Source: Bacteroidales bacterium UBA5537
GTDB lineage: Bacteria > Bacteroidota > Bacteroidia > Bacteroidales > Lentimicrobiaceae
Assembly: GCA_002426025.1 (NCBI GenBank)
Contig: DINP01000063.1
Span: forward strand, 3,665-27,396
Direction of reading: 5' to 3'
Length of the DNA: 23,732 bases
The stretch's first letter is position 1. The number at the start of each line of letters is the position of its first letter. Positions 1-8,382 of the stretch are shown in pieces. The notes below the pieces were generated by a model that worked only from the letters and a program-made list of their open reading frames with translations, had not been told where the DNA came from and did no database searches. The translations under genes and the position numbers were made by a program.

Positions 1-2334
1 AAACCGGGCGAAAAGGCGGTGATAATGGGACCGGCTGAAGTGTGTGCCAAATTCGGCATCAAACGGCCCGATCAGGTTAAGGATATGCTTGGCCTTTGGG
101 GCGATGCATCAGATAATATTCCGGGAATTCCAGGCGTGGGTGAGGTAACCGCTCGTAAATTGCTTGAATCATTCGATAGCATTGAAGAACTGGTTGCCAA
201 TGCCGATAAAATTGACAAACCCGCCTGGCGTGATAAAGTGAAGGAACACGCTGAACAGGCGCTTAAGTCGAAGCAACTGGCTACCATTATTCTCGATGTG
301 CCGATTGCATTCGATGAGGAAGCCCTGAAACTAACCGACCCTGATGTATCCGCATTGAAAACGCTGTTGGAAGAACTTGAATTCCGCACCTTTGCCAAAC
401 GGGTGTTTACCGATCTTTCACTTAAAGAAGGAAGCCCCGATCCTGACATTCATCAAACTCCCGGCGCGCCACCCGATCTTTTCAGCGCAATGGGCGAAGT
501 ACTGCCGGTTGAATCAAATCTGAACACGATTAAAAATACGCCGCATACATACCACCTGGCCGATACTGCTGAAAAGCGAAAAAGCCTGATAGATGCGTTG
601 AAAAATGCTGGTTCTTTCTGCTTCGACACCGAAACTACCGGGCTCGACACCATTGAAGCCGAACTGGTTGGGATGTCGTTTGCCGTAAAGGCCGGCGAGG
701 CATGGTATGTGCCCATTCCTGAAAACAGGAAAGAGGCTGCTGAGATTTTAGTAGAATTTGCAGACATATTTGCTGATCGAAACATTGGCAAAACAGGACA
801 AAACCTGAAATACGATATTTCGATGCTGGCCAATTACCAGGTTGAAGTAAATGGTCCATTGTTCGACACTATGCTTGCACACTACCTGGTTGAACCTGAT
901 CTGCGCCACAATATGGACTACCTTGCGCTCACCTACCTGAATTACCAGCCGGTTTCAATCGAAGAACTGATCGGTAAAAAGGGGAAAAACCAAAGGAGTA
1001 TGCGCAGTGTTGACCTGGAAACCATTAAAGAATATGCCGGTGAAGATGCCGATATTACCTTTCAACTCAGGCAAAAGATAGAGCCATTGCTTGAACAGAC
1101 TGATACACGCGAATTATTCGATCAGATAGAGATTCCGCTGATTAAAGTGCTTGCGGCAATGGAAGCTGAAGGGGTGAAAATTGACTCTGAAAATCTGAAT
1201 GCCTATTCAGTTCAGCTCGAAACTGAAATCCGAGAGCTTGAAAATGAAATTTATACCCTTTCGGGCGAAAAGTTTAACATAGCGTCGCCGAAACAACTGG
1301 GAGAAGTCCTGTTCGACAAGATGAAACTGGTTGAAAATCCAAAACAAACAAAAACCAAACAGCATTCAACCGGCGAAGAAATTTTGCAGAAGCTGGTCAA
1401 CAAGCATCCGATTATTCAGTCAATACTTGATTACCGCTCGCTGACGAAACTAAAATCAACCTATGTTGACACCCTGCCGTTGCTTGTAAACAAGCGAACA
1501 GGCCGCTTACACTCTTCATTTAATCAAGCGGTGGCATCTACGGGTCGGTTAAGTTCCAACAATCCCAACCTGCAAAACATCCCCATCCGAACCGAAAGGG
1601 GACGGGAAATCCGCAAGGCATTTGTGCCCAGGAATGAAGAGTTTATCCTTTTATCGTCAGACTATTCGCAGATTGAATTGCGGCTTATTGCACATATAAG
1701 CGGCGATGCTGCAATGCTGGAGGCTTTCCGTCAGGGGCTTGATATTCACACAGCTACCGCGGCCAGAATTTACAATGTAGGGATTGATGAAGTAAGCAAA
1801 GATATGCGCCGAAATGCAAAAACGGTTAATTTTGGAATTATCTATGGCATTTCTGCCTTCGGGCTTTCGGAGCAGTTGTCCATTCCACGCCGTGATGCTG
1901 CAGATATTATCAATCAATATTTCGATCGCTTTCCGGGCATCAGGCAATACATGGATAAAACCATAGCTTTCGCGAAAAAGAACGGCTTTGTTGAAACCCT
2001 GAAAAAACGCCGCCGATATTTGCGCGACATCAACTCGGCCAATGCCGTGGTGCGTGGTTTTGCCGAGCGCAATGCTATCAATGCTCCCATCCAGGGTTCA
2101 TCGGCAGATATGATTAAGATTGCGATGATCAATATCCACAACGAGTTCAACAAACTGAATCTCAAATCAAGGATGATCCTTCAGGTGCACGATGAATTGG
2201 TTTTTGATGTTTACAAGCCAGAACTCGAAACGGCAAAAGAGATTATTGAAAGAGGAATGAAAACCGCTATGTCACTAGACGTGCCGGTAGAAATAGAAAT
2301 GAGTACCGGAAATAACTGGCTCGAAGCTCATTGA
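1..2334 (+). CDS. polA: DNA polymerase I, 5'-truncated by the window edge
   Basis: Replication and repair polymerase (family A) that removes RNA primers and fills gaps. The reading frame is open from base 1, so the N-terminus lies outside; compared with the usual ~920-940 residues, roughly 150 are missing. Numbering from the first in-window GTG (base 19), residues 1-130 hold the helix-hairpin-helix end of the 5' nuclease (IPGIPGVGEVTARKLL). Residues ~175-365 are a 3'-5' exonuclease with all three motifs: DTET at 203-206, NLKYD, and YAGED. Residues ~370-771 are the polymerase domain with motif A (DYSQIELR, 548), motif B (RRNAKTVNFGIIYG, ~597) and motif C (QVHDE, 722). Proofreading should therefore be active, unlike in several family A enzymes whose exonuclease motifs have decayed. 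The gene converges on the next gene with only 24 bases between stops. Function is certain; only the start is unseen. Confidence 0.98.
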   Translation, partial: KPGEKAVIMGPAEVCAKFGIKRPDQVKDMLGLWGDASDNIPGIPGVGEVTARKLLESFDSIEELVANADKIDKPAWRDKVKEHAEQALKSKQLATIILDVPIAFDEEALKLTDPDVSALKTLLEELEFRTFAKRVFTDLSLKEGSPDPDIHQTPGAPPDLFSAMGEVLPVESNLNTIKNTPHTYHLADTAEKRKSLIDALKNAGSFCFDTETTGLDTIEAELVGMSFAVKAGEAWYVPIPENRKEAAEILVEFADIFADRNIGKTGQNLKYDISMLANYQVEVNGPLFDTMLAHYLVEPDLRHNMDYLALTYLNYQPVSIEELIGKKGKNQRSMRSVDLETIKEYAGEDADITFQLRQKIEPLLEQTDTRELFDQIEIPLIKVLAAMEAEGVKIDSENLNAYSVQLETEIRELENEIYTLSGEKFNIASPKQLGEVLFDKMKLVENPKQTKTKQHSTGEEILQKLVNKHPIIQSILDYRSLTKLKSTYVDTLPLLVNKRTGRLHSSFNQAVASTGRLSSNNPNLQNIPIRTERGREIRKAFVPRNEEFILLSSDYSQIELRLIAHISGDAAMLEAFRQGLDIHTATAARIYNVGIDEVSKDMRRNAKTVNFGIIYGISAFGLSEQLSIPRRDAADIINQYFDRFPGIRQYMDKTIAFAKKNGFVETLKKRRRYLRDINSANAVVRGFAERNAINAPIQGSSADMIKIAMINIHNEFNKLNLKSRMILQVHDELVFDVYKPELETAKEIIERGMKTAMSLDVPVEIEMSTGNNWLEAH

Positions 2335-2358
2335 TCATCCAGATTGCGGAGTGAAATC

Positions 2359-3666
2359 TTAGAGTTTATCAATTCTCAGAAAAACATCCCAGTACTTTTC
2401 TTTATTCATTTCAGACCAGTGAATCTGATTATAACGGTATTGATAGGTCTGAATCTGACAAAGCAGTGTTAACAATACTATAGAAACTACAAACAGAATC
2501 CGTGGAATTTTGCCTTCTGTATGTTGCAAACCCATCGCCAGTAAAATCATAAACAACGGAATATACTCAACAAATACGCGCGATGAGAAACTTCCGCCGT
2601 AATACCAGTTACTCCACGAAGAGAGGATATAGGTAAGCAGAATAAAGAATCCAAGCCACGAAAAAACGGAGAACCTGGAATTTCTCCAAAAGTAAAAAAG
2701 TCCGATAAAAGAGAGCAGATAAAGCGGTGTATATAAAAACAGGCCTTTTTTATAACTGAAAAGCGTTTCGACAAAATGAGGATTCATGAAGTCAAAGCCT
2801 TCACCGGTATAGGAGTAAACAAAAAACTTTCCGGTTGAAATTTTATAGATTACAAGTTGAATAGTGCAAACAGCAATGAATATTAGAATACCTCCGGCGA
2901 GATGCAGTTTATGGCTGACCAGGTTTAAAAAACCTCTCTTTAATGTACTGAAATCCCCGGCTGCAAATGGCCAGATAAAGAGAATCAGTCCATTTACCGG
3001 CCTGATCAGAACGATCATCCCCAGCAGCATAGCGACAATAATTATATAGCTTCGATTAAATGAAGTAAAATAAAGCCTGGAATAATAAAAAAACGCAGCG
3101 ATAAAAGCGAACGAATAAATATGCGACATACCCGGCTCCCCGACCGTATAATAAAAAAGATTGGTTCCGAACACAGCCGCAAAAAGAACAAGCGATTTTA
3201 TCCATTCTTTAACTCCAAATCCTGAGAAGGTGCGGTTTAGAAAAAGCAAGCCGATAAACAGGTAAAAAAGAGCTGCTATATTGATAAAAATCGGGTAAAG
3301 TCTTGAATATCCATCAGAATCATAGTGCATTAATGAGCTCAAGGCATGTGCAATCAGGAAGAAGGGCATTTCTGCTACTGCAGTTCCGGCGTAGTACTTG
3401 GTGATTGTTTTGCCATCGGCATAGGCCCGGTAGTCATAATAAAGATTCTGATCGAAATACTTTTCCTTTTCAATTTTGTCGAAAAAACCGAAATTCAGAT
3501 CATGGTAAATAAAAATTGCCGGTAAATAAGCATAATATCCCTTTGCATCAACTTCTATAATTCCTTTCCATCGCTCACTTCCCCAGTTGATATTGGAAGA
3601 AACCAGCGTCACACACAACATGATGATGATCAAAGTAATTTCAGAAGCGGTGCGCTTTATTCTCAT
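2359..3666 (-). CDS. multi-pass membrane protein, GT-C glycosyltransferase-like
   Basis: A 435-residue integral membrane protein with about ten hydrophobic helices, the first at residues ~9-25. The loop after helix 1 carries EVDAKGYYAYLPA (residues 38-50) followed by HD at 55-56. An acidic residue in the first external loop is the usual catalytic signature of GT-C enzymes (PMT, ArnT, RgtA-D types), which transfer sugars from polyprenyl-phosphate donors outside the inner membrane. Later segments (FSWLGFFILLTYILSSWSNWYYGG) continue the polytopic pattern. The assignment as a sugar transferase rests on topology and this loop only; a polymer or lipid-modifying role is equally possible. A TAATTTTG -7-like box lies upstream at 3696-3703 on this strand, but I see no good -33 partner. 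Upstream in the same orientation are the 52-residue gene and the SQR-like gene. Confidence 0.6.
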   Translation of the reverse strand: MRIKRTASEITLIIIMLCVTLVSSNINWGSERWKGIIEVDAKGYYAYLPAIFIYHDLNFGFFDKIEKEKYFDQNLYYDYRAYADGKTITKYYAGTAVAEMPFFLIAHALSSLMHYDSDGYSRLYPIFINIAALFYLFIGLLFLNRTFSGFGVKEWIKSLVLFAAVFGTNLFYYTVGEPGMSHIYSFAFIAAFFYYSRLYFTSFNRSYIIIVAMLLGMIVLIRPVNGLILFIWPFAAGDFSTLKRGFLNLVSHKLHLAGGILIFIAVCTIQLVIYKISTGKFFVYSYTGEGFDFMNPHFVETLFSYKKGLFLYTPLYLLSFIGLFYFWRNSRFSVFSWLGFFILLTYILSSWSNWYYGGSFSSRVFVEYIPLFMILLAMGLQHTEGKIPRILFVVSIVLLTLLCQIQTYQYRYNQIHWSEMNKEKYWDVFLRIDKL

Positions 3667-3874
3667 CCCTGTATCCTGATTTGGAATTTGAATGTCAAAA
3701 TTAGCCGAATTTCCTTTCTATCAGTTACCTTGAACAAGAAGCAACCGGGAAAGGTCAATATTAAAACCAGAATCAGCTCGTGAAGAATCCTGAAACCGGA
3801 TCAGTAAGATTTGATTTTTTCAAATGAATGCCGGGTAGCTAGACTGTTGCAAATGAATACACTCTGTCCAAATC

Positions 3875-4033
3875 TCACGAGTGTCCACCAACGACAATCT
3901 TGATGATACGGTAATTCAGCACAAAAAACCGGACCAGTTGCCAGGCCATAAAACGGCGCCAGAAAAGTGTGCTTTTAGTCGGGAACGGAGGATACGATTC
4001 GTCGGAATAAGCTTCAATGGTTTTATTTTTCAT
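3875..4033 (-). CDS. 52-residue small protein downstream of the SQR-like gene
   Basis: Short ORF from ATG at 4033 to TGA at 3875. The product has a polar N-terminus with SYPPFPTKS (residues 13-21), then FWRRFMAWQLVRF and an amphipathic or hydrophobic helix (LVRFFVLNYRIIKIVV, ~33-48), ending GGHS. The alternation of Arg/Lys with aromatic and aliphatic residues suggests a peripheral membrane helix. The composition looks like a real protein, not random translation, and resembles short uncharacterised Bacteroidota proteins I recall, though I cannot confirm a family. It lies 108 bases downstream of the flavoprotein gene on the same strand, so it may be co-transcribed with it; a C-rich 8-bp tandem repeat sits between the two. 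The overlapping plus-strand frame at 3881-4153 is low in quality and was rejected. No function can be given. Confidence 0.6.
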   Translation of the reverse strand: MKNKTIEAYSDESYPPFPTKSTLFWRRFMAWQLVRFFVLNYRIIKIVVGGHS

Positions 4034-4097
4034 GATGTTTATTTTTTTGTTAATGTAAAGTCGGAAGTCAAAGTTCAGAATTTAGAAATCCATATCT

Positions 4098-4137
4098 CCT
4101 TGTCCCCTTGTCCCCTTGTCCAAGTGTCTCCTTGTCC
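4098..4137. repeat. 8-bp tandem repeat, unit CCTTGTCC
   Basis: Four exact copies of CCTTGTCC start at 4098, 4106, 4114 and 4130. A degenerate unit fills the fifth register at 4122-4129, so the 8-bp period is unbroken over 40 bases. The tract ends four bases before the stop codon of the flavoprotein gene (4142), in the gap between that gene and the small ORF downstream. It probably arose by slippage. Being in the likely transcript, it would place G-rich tracts (GGACAAGG on the minus strand) in the mRNA. Confidence 0.85.
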
Positions 4138-4141
4138 TAAA

Positions 4142-5599
4142 TTACTCGGGTAGTAACCACCAGAAAGGATACCCTTTGGCTTTGTGAAGAAACATGTAAT
4201 GCATAAACCACTTCATCCAGTGGCCAGCCAATCCTGCTTCACCCATGGTATATTTGATGCTTCGCCCGTATTCGGGATATTTTTCCCAGTCTGAAACAAT
4301 GGGATGAACCGTCATAGTGGCTGCTGCGCCTCTACGCATTCCATATCCGGCTGACACAATACAGGCTGCACCCATTTTTGCCATGCTGGCTTTGTGTTTA
4401 AATTCCTGTTTACCTGTTTTGATCTCGTTGATAATGTTTTCGGCCACAATTTTACCCATTACGCCCGATGGCATTCCTGTTCGAGGTGGTGACGGGAAAA
4501 TAGCAGTGCCGTTTTTGCTCTTCATTGGTTTCGATATCGGGTGCGGTGGTGCAAAAGCAATACCTGGAGCATAAATATTTTTATACGCCTGACTCTGATA
4601 AGTTTCCGGCCAGTCACTGGCACGCCATTCCTCAAAAGGCCTGGCGGTATAGTCGGCATCCACTTTCATAAATCCATTTGGAGCAAAAAGGGTTGAAGTA
4701 ATATCGGCACCTGTTTTATCAAAGGCCTTCATTCCTGCACCTGCAAAACCCGGAATCAGCATCGAGAAATCAAATTCAATCTGTTTCTCTTCGCCATCCA
4801 GTGTTTCGTAATGTATCAATCCAGGCTCTACCTTCTTGACACCGGCACGTTTGATCCATTTTATACCGTTTTCGCCTAGAAAAGATTCAGCGAAAACACG
4901 GGTTGAGGTAATATACCCACCACGCTTGATGTAAGCGCCACCCATCCCAAAATCGCCTAGTTCATACTCATTGGTAAGCCAGGTAATTTCGGCCAGATGT
5001 TCAAGTTTACGTTTCCGGATTTCAAAAGCCACATTCAGAATGTACTCGAAAGCAGCGCCCTGACAGGTTGCCATCGGGTGGCCGGTGCCAATTACAAACC
5101 GCTGTTTCTGGCCTTTTTCCATTTTTGCAATAGAATCCTGGAGCTTTTCCCAGGCATGGGCGGCATGGTCGTAAGAGCAGACCGAAACGGTATTTTTTCC
5201 CGGTCCAAGACCTTCGGTGGCATCAAAGTTTAGTTTGGGCCCGGTGGCGTTCACCAAAAAGTCATAATTTATCTTATCAGTTTGTCCGCGCTTGTCATCT
5301 GTAGTGTATTCAATGCTCACAAAAGCCTGAGATGAACCGGCATCACCTTCCGGGTGAATGCTCACGGCTTTTGCCTGACGAAAATCAATGCCCCAGCGTT
5401 TATAAAGCGGTGCAAGCTTAAATCTTACCTGGTCAATGGTCATCCGGCCAACGCCGACCCAGATGTTTGAAGGCACCCACTGATAATAAGTGTTCGGTGT
5501 AACCACCACTACCTCATGTTTCTTACTTAGTTTCTTTCGCAGGAAAGCTGCAGCAGTATGCCCTGCAATGCCCGCGCCTAAAACAACGACTTTGGCCAT
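4142..5599 (-). CDS. sulfide:quinone oxidoreductase-like FAD flavoprotein
   Basis: A 485-residue two-dinucleotide-binding flavoprotein. The N-terminal FAD-binding fold is VVVLGAGIAGHTAAA (residues 4-18), followed by an ATG-type motif (NATGP, 117-121). Three cysteines at 141, 179 (MATCQGAAFEY) and 413 match the spacing of the redox cysteines in sulfide:quinone oxidoreductases, which oxidise sulfide and pass electrons to the quinone pool. The C-terminus is rich in Trp and Phe (WMKWFMHYMF, then PFWWLLPE), as expected for the monotopic membrane anchor next to the quinone site. Related enzymes are type II NADH dehydrogenases and flavocytochrome c, but the three cysteines favour SQR. The family is broad and the sulfide substrate is inferred. 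It is followed by a 52-residue ORF and faces the GH92 gene across a divergent promoter region. I leave out a gene symbol because the SQR subtype is unclear. Confidence 0.8.
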   Translation of the reverse strand: MAKVVVLGAGIAGHTAAAFLRKKLSKKHEVVVVTPNTYYQWVPSNIWVGVGRMTIDQVRFKLAPLYKRWGIDFRQAKAVSIHPEGDAGSSQAFVSIEYTTDDKRGQTDKINYDFLVNATGPKLNFDATEGLGPGKNTVSVCSYDHAAHAWEKLQDSIAKMEKGQKQRFVIGTGHPMATCQGAAFEYILNVAFEIRKRKLEHLAEITWLTNEYELGDFGMGGAYIKRGGYITSTRVFAESFLGENGIKWIKRAGVKKVEPGLIHYETLDGEEKQIEFDFSMLIPGFAGAGMKAFDKTGADITSTLFAPNGFMKVDADYTARPFEEWRASDWPETYQSQAYKNIYAPGIAFAPPHPISKPMKSKNGTAIFPSPPRTGMPSGVMGKIVAENIINEIKTGKQEFKHKASMAKMGAACIVSAGYGMRRGAAATMTVHPIVSDWEKYPEYGRSIKYTMGEAGLAGHWMKWFMHYMFLHKAKGYPFWWLLPE

Positions 5600-5646
5600 A
5601 GTAAAAGGGATTAGTTATTTAAAAATCAATATCCTATGCATCTACA

Positions 5647-5677
5647 CAAATATACGGGTATTATGCAACTATTCACA
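5647..5677 (-). promoter_or_regulatory. candidate promoter of the SQR-like gene
   Basis: Read on the minus strand, TATATTTG (5647-5654) fits the Bacteroidota -7 consensus TAnnTTTG. A TGTG (5674-5677) lies 19 bases upstream in the -33 position, one mismatch from TTTG. Predicted transcription would begin about 40 bases before the start codon at 5599. This rests on pattern matching only. Confidence 0.35.
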
Positions 5678-5777
5678 TTCTGAATATTGAATTTGCACAT
5701 GAAATTTGTTGAGTTACATCCGTTAACGAATGCTTGCAGACGGAATTATTTTGTCACTCCAACTACCCCTTTTTCCT

Positions 5778-5785
5778 TAAGTTTG
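5778..5785 (+). promoter_or_regulatory. candidate -7 box of the GH92 gene
   Basis: TAAGTTTG fits TAnnTTTG and lies 20 bases before the ATG at 5806. The best -33 candidate, TTTG at 5750-5753, is 24 bases upstream, longer than the usual 19-22. If used, this promoter lies inside the longer open frame that begins at 5734, which supports 5806 as the true start and implies a very short leader. Confidence 0.3.
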
Positions 5786-5805
5786 CTTTTTTAATCGCTC
5801 CACAA

Positions 5806-8085
5806 ATGAAACACCTTTTTATACTTTCCGCCATTGTACTTTCGCACCTCGTTTTTGCCCAGCACCCCGTTGATTATGTAAACCCCTTCACTGGCACCGA
5901 TCACATGGGGCATACCTTCCCCGGTGCCACTGTTCCTTTCGGGATGGTGCAGCTAAGCCCCGATACGGATACAGTTCCATATTCTACCGGACAGGGCTAC
6001 AACAAGGATGTTTATGCTTACTGCGCGGGTTATCAGTACAAAGACCAAACCATCTGCGGTTTTAGCCACACGCATTTTTCGGGAACCGGCCACAGCGATC
6101 TGGGCGATTTTTTACTGATGCCAACCACTGGTCCCATGAAACTGAACCCCGGTTCCCGTGACAATCCCGATTCGGGTTATCGCAGCCGTTTTTCGCATGA
6201 GCGGGAATCTGCTTCCCCGGGATATTATTCCGTGATGCTAGATGATTACGACATTCGGGCAGAACTTACCGCAACAGAAAGGGTGGGCTTTCACCGATAT
6301 ACTTATGAAAAAGCAGGTATAACCAACCTGATTCTCGATATGACCGCCGGTATTTACAACTATCCGGGCAAAAACATCTGGCAGTTTATACGGGTCGAGA
6401 ACGATACGTTGGTCACCGGCTACCGCCAGACACGGGGCTGGGCAAGAACCAGGATGATCTATTTCGCGATGATGTTGTCAAAACCCATCAGCGATTATGG
6501 TTATGAAAACGCAGAAGAAATCATCTATCGCGGATTTTACCGTAAATTTAATGAAAAGGAGAATTTCCCGGAAATGGCCGGAACAAATGTAAAAGCCTGG
6601 TTCCGGTTCAATATGATGGATGGTGAACAACTGAAAGTAAAATTTGCCATTTCTTCAGTCAGCACCGAAGGAGCGCTCAACAATCTGAAAACGGAAATTC
6701 CAGGTTTCGATTTCGACAAAGTACAGCAGGAAGCGTCCGCTAAATGGGAGAAAGAACTTAGCCGTATCGAGGTTACCGGATCAGAAAATCTGAAAAAAAA
6801 TTTCTATACAAGCCTCTACCATACCTTTCTGTCGCCAACTATTTACATGGATGCGGATGGCAAATACCGAGGTCTGGATCAGAACATTCATCAGGCTGAA
6901 GGCTTTACGAATTATTCAACCTTCTCGCTGTGGGATACCTACCGGGCGCTTCATCCCTTGTTTACCATTATCCAGCAGCAGCGTACCTCGGATATGGTGA
7001 ATTCGATGCTTGCGCATCAAAGCCAGAGCGTTCACGGTATGCTTCCGGTATGGTCGCATCAGGCAAACGAAAACTGGTGCATGATTGGTTATCATGCCGT
7101 GTCGGTAATTGCTGATGCCATTATGAAAGACATTGGCGGCTTTGACATTGCCGAAGCTGTTGAAGCCATGGATGCAAGTGCCACTTATACGCCTTACGAT
7201 GGCATTGGCGCTTACATGAAATTTGGTTACGCACCTGCCGATCTCACATCCAATTCGGCCTCAAAAACCCTGGAATATGCATACGACGACTGGTGCATTG
7301 GCCGTGTGGCTGAAAAAAAGGGTATGCGTGGACTTGCCGGGATTTACAACCGTCGTGCCCGCTCCTTTGAACAGATTTATGATCCCTCAACCGGTTTCAT
7401 GCGGCCCAAACTGTCGGATGGAAGCTGGCAGCAAAACTTCGATCCACTGAAAACCGAAGGCCAGGGTTTTATCGAAGGCAATGCCTGGAATTATTCACTA
7501 TATGTTCCGCACGACCCTGCCAAGCTGATTGAATGGGCCGGTGGAAACAAGGCTTTTGTTGCCCATCTCGATACCCTTTTCACCATGCAACTCGACGAAA
7601 AACACATTGCCGAATCGGAGGATATTGACAAACGCGGCATTATCGGCAATTACGTGCATGGCAACGAGCCCAGCCACCATGTGCCTTACCTCTACAGTTT
7701 TGCGGGTGCCCCTTATAAAACCCAGCAGCGGGTACACCAGATTATGGATAAACTTTACGATGCTACTCCCGGCGGACTTCCCGGCAACGACGACTGCGGG
7801 CAAATGTCGGCCTGGTATATTTTCAGTGCACTGGGATTCTACCCGGTTTGCCCGGGGAGCAACGAATATGTAATTGGAAGCCCTTCGGTAACTGAAGCTG
7901 CTTTAAATCTTGAAAATGGAAAAAAATTCACCATCAAAGCCAGAAATCTGAGCCCGGAAAATATTTATGTGAAAACCATTTCATTAAACGGGAAGCCTTA
8001 CAATAAGTTGATCATCAGACATGAGGATATAATGGCTGGAGGGGAAATGGTGTTTGAAATGAGCAGGAAGCTGGTGAAAGAATGA
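5806..8085 (+). CDS. GH92 family alpha-mannosidase, secreted
   Basis: A calcium-dependent exo-alpha-mannosidase of glycoside hydrolase family 92, which in Bacteroidota trims mannose from eukaryotic N-glycans and yeast-type mannans. The frame is open from 5734, but the ATG at 5806 is chosen because it begins directly with a signal peptide (MKHLFILSAIVLSHLVFA, then QHP). This gives 759 residues, normal for the family. Family motifs run in order: NPFTGTDHMGHTFPGATVPF, GFSHTHFSGTGHSDLGDF, FSLWDTYRALHPL, EGNAWNY (Glu557, matching the family's general acid), GNEPSHHVPYLY, and GNDDCGQMSAWY (Asp662/663, matching the general base). No catalytic residue appears to be lost. There is no SusC/SusD pair or other polysaccharide-utilisation gene beside it and no T9SS tail, so it is a stand-alone, probably periplasmic enzyme. 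The linkage (often alpha-1,2 or alpha-1,3) cannot be told from sequence. Confidence 0.95.
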   Translation: MKHLFILSAIVLSHLVFAQHPVDYVNPFTGTDHMGHTFPGATVPFGMVQLSPDTDTVPYSTGQGYNKDVYAYCAGYQYKDQTICGFSHTHFSGTGHSDLGDFLLMPTTGPMKLNPGSRDNPDSGYRSRFSHERESASPGYYSVMLDDYDIRAELTATERVGFHRYTYEKAGITNLILDMTAGIYNYPGKNIWQFIRVENDTLVTGYRQTRGWARTRMIYFAMMLSKPISDYGYENAEEIIYRGFYRKFNEKENFPEMAGTNVKAWFRFNMMDGEQLKVKFAISSVSTEGALNNLKTEIPGFDFDKVQQEASAKWEKELSRIEVTGSENLKKNFYTSLYHTFLSPTIYMDADGKYRGLDQNIHQAEGFTNYSTFSLWDTYRALHPLFTIIQQQRTSDMVNSMLAHQSQSVHGMLPVWSHQANENWCMIGYHAVSVIADAIMKDIGGFDIAEAVEAMDASATYTPYDGIGAYMKFGYAPADLTSNSASKTLEYAYDDWCIGRVAEKKGMRGLAGIYNRRARSFEQIYDPSTGFMRPKLSDGSWQQNFDPLKTEGQGFIEGNAWNYSLYVPHDPAKLIEWAGGNKAFVAHLDTLFTMQLDEKHIAESEDIDKRGIIGNYVHGNEPSHHVPYLYSFAGAPYKTQQRVHQIMDKLYDATPGGLPGNDDCGQMSAWYIFSALGFYPVCPGSNEYVIGSPSVTEAALNLENGKKFTIKARNLSPENIYVKTISLNGKPYNKLIIRHEDIMAGGEMVFEMSRKLVKE

Positions 8086-8215
8086 AATGAGCCGTAAATT
8101 TACTCTTCCCTGGTTGAATTCACTATGACTATTACTTCGATATTCTCGTGGTTTTAATTAACTAGTCTAATGTTTGGAATACATTTACAAAACCCTATTC
8201 AAAATTTTAGGCCTG

Positions 8216-8239
8216 ATTTTCTGAATACGATCAGAAAAT
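8216..8239. terminator. hairpin between convergent genes
   Basis: ATTTTCTGA (8216-8224) and TCAGAAAAT (8231-8239) form a perfect 9-bp stem with a 6-base loop. It sits between the GH92 stop (8085) and the stop of the 36-residue gene (8260) that faces it. There is no clean run of T on either side, so it may act as a transcript 3'-end stabiliser rather than an intrinsic terminator. Confidence 0.4.
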
Positions 8240-8259
8240 TCGGACGGTGATGAAAGAAA

Positions 8260-8370
8260 TTAATCCCGATCCTTCTTTTTACGTGGCGATAGTTTGTAAA
8301 CCAGCCAGCCGAATCCTGCAATCAGATGCAGTACAATAAGCAGAATTCCGATTTTTACCCAGATACTCAT
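8260..8370 (-). CDS. 36-residue single-pass membrane peptide
   Basis: Short ORF from ATG at 8370 to TAA at 8260. The product is one hydrophobic helix (residues ~4-25, including IGILLIVLHLIAGFGWLVY) followed by a strongly basic tail, LSPRKKKDRD. By the positive-inside rule this gives a cytoplasmic C-terminus. The start is 12 bases after the stop of the DUF364 gene on the same strand, with GGGAA just upstream of the ATG, so the two are very probably co-transcribed and perhaps translationally coupled. The clean helix-plus-basic-tail design and the operon position argue for a real gene. I do not recognise a named family; an accessory or anchoring role for the neighbouring protein is only inference. 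Confidence 0.65.
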   Translation of the reverse strand: MSIWVKIGILLIVLHLIAGFGWLVYKLSPRKKKDRD

Positions 8371-8382
8371 TTCCCGAAATAT

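Noticed and set aside
3881..4153. Plus-strand 90-residue open frame
   Set aside because: It covers the antisense of the better small ORF at 3875-4033 and then runs through the CCTTGTCC repeat and into the end of the flavoprotein gene. Its C-terminus is a repeat translation (SLSPCPLVQVSPCPKLLG).
5734..5805. Longer N-terminus for the GH92 enzyme
   Set aside because: The extra 24 residues would bury the signal peptide that begins at 5806, and a promoter-like TAAGTTTG lies inside the extension.
5806..8085. A polysaccharide-utilisation locus around the GH92 gene
   Set aside because: No SusC/SusD pair, regulator or second glycosidase lies within the window; the neighbours belong to unrelated functions.
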